A stretch of 14,827 nt of DNA from assembly GCA_029932445.1 (NCBI GenBank), contig JAOZQB010000060.1, positions 1 to 14,827 of the forward strand. Reading direction: 5' to 3'. How positions within the stretch are numbered: position 1 is the stretch's first letter; each line of letters opens with the position of its first letter. The DNA is from Bacteroidales bacterium. Its GTDB lineage: Bacteria > Bacteroidota > Bacteroidia > Bacteroidales > JAADGE01. Shown here piece after piece: positions 12,791 through 14,827 of the stretch. The notes beneath the pieces were generated by a model. The model searched no databases. It saw only the letters and a program-made list of their open reading frames with translations, and was not told the DNA's origin. The position numbers were made by a program, and so were the translations under genes.

Positions 12791-14701
12791 TTATTTATTG
12801 TCTGTTTTTTCAGGTTCGTTACAATTTTCGCAATATGTTTTTTTTATAAAATCATTATCTAAAAGTTGAAATGAAATTCCTCCTGAATTTTGAGAGGAAA
12901 ATAATTTGCAAAACCGGACTTTATTCATATTTACGGCATTCAACATTATTGTTTTATAATTTGACCTTTTTGTCAGTTTTGTATTGACTATCGTTAAGTT
13001 CAAATAATAAAACAATAAATCTTCGTTTATATCTATTTTTTTTACTTTCGGTTCCAAAATTTTAACAGCCCAGTCATATTTTGCAAAACTTACAAAATAT
13101 TGGGCAATACTGAGTAAATCTTCGTCTGTATTATCCAAATATCGATATTTTGAATAAATATATTTTAATGTTCTGTCTTTATTTTTGTAATCGCCGTTCA
13201 TCATATAATATTCGCACATAATAATGTTATAATTTACGAGCATTCTGTTTATTAATTTTCGATTTATTCCGTAATTTGCAAGTTTATTAATTTCTGTTTT
13301 AAATTTTTTCGGGTCAATAAGTTCTTTTCCTAAAATCCAAAGTCTGAACTTTAAAGCACAAATATTATATTTTATATGACTGTCTTTCGGAAATAAGTCT
13401 TGTAAGCGTAAAAATTCCGAATATGTAGAATATAAATCTGCTTCGTCAATCATATATTTTAATGCCGCTTGATTGTTTAAAAGCAGAGAGTATTCGGTTT
13501 TTTCCGGAATTTCAAGACTTTTAATAATGCTTGAAGGCAATTTATTGTTTGATATTTTTGAAAAAACGGATTTTTGTATTTCTATTGCTTCTTTAATGTT
13601 TTTATTTGATACGGCTGTTTCAAATTCTTTGATAATTTGTTTCGGACTTGATATCAAAACGTTTGTTTTTCTTTCTAAATCAATAATTAAAACAACTTTT
13701 CTGTGTTTGTTTAAATACGGTTCTAATTCTGCAAGTATTTTATTGTCTTTCAGTTTATTTTTTATTTCTGTTTTTGACAATTGTGTTAAATATTTATACG
13801 GAGATGTTGAAATGTCTTCAAAAAATTCAACCCAATTTTCGGAAGCAATTATTTTTTGTTTAATTCTCGGGGTTTGAAATTTTTGTAATGCTGCTACAAT
13901 ATTATCCGCTCTTTTTCTTTGAAGTTCTATATTGTGTTTTTCGCTTCCTTCAACAGAAGAAAATGCCCTGATTTCAATATTTGTAATGTAGTAATCGGTT
14001 AGCATTAAACTGTCATAAAGGGGTTTTATATCTGTTTGAGAAAAGTCGGTTTTATTTTTTTTAAAAGGAATTATAAATTTTAAACGTTTACTTTGTAAAA
14101 CGGTTTTTATGTTTTGTTTGTCGGTGGTGTCGATTTTTGTTTGGTAAGTTATTGTATCGGTATACAGTCCCATATCCAATAAATCCCATTTGTAACTTTG
14201 TATATTCAGAAAAATATTATAATGACATAAAAATTTATTTTGCAAAATAATAAGGTTATATTCGATTTCTTTATTTTTAAAATGCGGAGGTATTTTCCCT
14301 ATTTTTATAATTACCTCTCCGTATTGAGACGGCAACATATTTTTCTTTAAATCTTTCAGATAAATTGGCGGCAGTAATTTTCCTCTTGAAGCCCAGGAAT
14401 GTTTAAATCTGTTTTTCTTCCCGCAAATAAATTGATCTTTTGATATAATATCAACTGCGATTCCGTCACCGCTTTTTTTAAAAAGCACATCAAACCATCT
14501 TTTATCGGAAATTATAAAATAAAGATTTCCGAACATATCATTTTTAATTCCCATTTGAACTTCTTCGGGCATGGTTCTTAATGTTTCAATACATCGGCTG
14601 CATTTTTTGTAATTATTTTGCGGATTTTTAATGTCATAGGTATTTTGTCCCGTAATATTACTCGCTAATAAAATAAATAATAATAATTTAATGTATTTCA
14701 T
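12791..14701 (-). CDS. OmpA-domain envelope protein with C-terminal helical repeats
   Basis: This 636-residue protein has a signal peptide (MKYIKLLLFILLASNITGQN, cleavage near 18). A CxxC pair (C34/C37, KKCSRCIE) follows directly. Residues 40-205 are beta-rich and unassigned. An OmpA-like peptidoglycan-binding domain covers about 205-350: the start reads LKFIIPFKKNKTDF, the helix-strand core IEIRAFSSVEGS...RKRADNIVAAL lies at 242-272, and the last strand is RKVVLIIDLERK. Known OmpA-like domains hold meso-diaminopimelate through Asp and Arg; here the core has the Arg (QRKRAD) but SSVEGS in place of HTD. After it come alpha-helical segments resembling tetratricopeptide-type repeats (about 360-610), ending with GGISFQLLDNDFIKKTYCENCNE and a second CxxC (C624/C627). 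The domain is internal rather than C-terminal, which is unusual. A -7 element lies 32 nt before the ATG. The protein is likely periplasmic, anchored to the wall; its function is unknown. Confidence 0.8.
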   Translation of the reverse strand: MKYIKLLLFILLASNITGQNTYDIKNPQNNYKKCSRCIETLRTMPEEVQMGIKNDMFGNLYFIISDKRWFDVLFKKSGDGIAVDIISKDQFICGKKNRFKHSWASRGKLLPPIYLKDLKKNMLPSQYGEVIIKIGKIPPHFKNKEIEYNLIILQNKFLCHYNIFLNIQSYKWDLLDMGLYTDTITYQTKIDTTDKQNIKTVLQSKRLKFIIPFKKNKTDFSQTDIKPLYDSLMLTDYYITNIEIRAFSSVEGSEKHNIELQRKRADNIVAALQKFQTPRIKQKIIASENWVEFFEDISTSPYKYLTQLSKTEIKNKLKDNKILAELEPYLNKHRKVVLIIDLERKTNVLISSPKQIIKEFETAVSNKNIKEAIEIQKSVFSKISNNKLPSSIIKSLEIPEKTEYSLLLNNQAALKYMIDEADLYSTYSEFLRLQDLFPKDSHIKYNICALKFRLWILGKELIDPKKFKTEINKLANYGINRKLINRMLVNYNIIMCEYYMMNGDYKNKDRTLKYIYSKYRYLDNTDEDLLSIAQYFVSFAKYDWAVKILEPKVKKIDINEDLLFYYLNLTIVNTKLTKRSNYKTIMLNAVNMNKVRFCKLFSSQNSGGISFQLLDNDFIKKTYCENCNEPEKTDNK

Positions 14702-14733
14702 GTTTTATATTTATTTTCGATAAAAAGATGTTT

Positions 14734-14741
14734 CAAATTTA
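14734..14741 (-). promoter_or_regulatory. Candidate -7 element for the OmpA-domain gene
   Basis: On the minus strand TAAATTTG fits TAnnTTTG and lies 32 nt upstream of the ATG at 14701, overlapping the tcdA stop codon. About 20 nt upstream the sequence reads GTTG, a partial -33 match. This would let the envelope genes be transcribed apart from tcdA. Confidence 0.4.
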
Positions 14742-14827
14742 ATCAATTAAATCCTGAATTACAACAGAAGCGCAAAACATACCGAAAATTGCCGGCATAT
14801 AAGATACGGTTCCGACATTGGTTTTTT
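14739..14827 (-). CDS. tcdA: TcdA, tRNA threonylcarbamoyladenosine dehydratase, C-terminal end only
   Basis: Reading inward from the right edge on the minus strand, 28 residues end at a TAA (14741-14739): KTNVGTVSYMPAIFGMFCAS, then VVIQDLID. The GTxSYMPAIFGxxxASVVIxDL pattern is the C-terminus of the ThiF/E1-like TcdA (CsdL/YgdL) family, which cyclises t6A37 of tRNA to ct6A using ATP. The rest of the gene, including the nucleotide-binding and adenylation sites, lies outside the window. It would share a modification pathway with tsaB at the other end. The call rests on a short but distinctive segment. The stop overlaps the -7 element of the next gene. Confidence 0.75.
   Translation of the reverse strand, partial: KTNVGTVSYMPAIFGMFCASVVIQDLID

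Noticed and set aside
13473..13877. 134-codon open frame on the plus strand inside the OmpA-domain gene
   Set aside because: It is antisense to a long real gene with a signal peptide and domain pattern; the frame reflects A/T-rich antisense codons.

Overview
The window looks like chromosomal DNA from a low-GC member of the Bacteroidota, probably an uncultured or environmental Bacteroidia-type organism. Three things suggest this. The core proteins (RpoN, Frr, TsaB, UbiX, TrpS) read like Bacteroidota family members. Genes lack Shine-Dalgarno sequences in front of their starts. Several starts are preceded at 25-33 nt by TAnnTTTG, the -7 element used by the Bacteroidota primary sigma factor. GC is roughly one third.

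Layout. Positions 1-1882 (+): the 3' part of tsaB (tRNA t6A synthesis), then a PLP-dependent methionine gamma-lyase-like enzyme. Positions 1883-2390: a gene-free stretch holding a 228-bp element with terminal inverted repeats, a strong bidirectional terminator and a second imperfect inverted repeat. Positions 2391-4239 (-): pyrH (UMP kinase), followed by an unrecognised zinc-ribbon/membrane-anchor/beta-propeller-like protein. Positions 4240-6399 (+): trpS and prmA, divergent from pyrH and separated by another inverted repeat whose right arm appears to supply the prmA promoter. Positions 6545-7339 (-): an unrecognised secreted or membrane protein with atypical codon use, between palindromic non-coding segments. 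Positions 7543-9163 (-): frr, preceded by a polytopic membrane protein (DUF6427-like). Positions 9419-11537 (+): rpoN (sigma-54), tightly coupled to a divergent PAP2-like membrane protein. Positions 11529-14827 (-): tcdA (3' end only), a large OmpA-domain envelope protein, an outer-membrane beta-barrel protein and ubiX.

How the genes relate. Most are housekeeping: translation and tRNA modification (tsaB, tcdA, trpS, prmA, frr), nucleotide metabolism (pyrH), prenyl-flavin supply (ubiX) and transcription (rpoN). Envelope genes are interleaved with them. There is no phage, CRISPR array, toxin-antitoxin pair or obvious defence island.

I do not see a clearly new multi-gene system. The most unusual items are the TIR-bounded non-coding element at 1905-2132, the methionine gamma-lyase-like enzyme lacking the diagnostic Cys/Lys-Asp active-site residues, the zinc-ribbon/TM/propeller protein after pyrH, the PAP2-like protein with an Asp-to-Gln change in its catalytic motif, and a promoter apparently embedded in a repeat arm before prmA.
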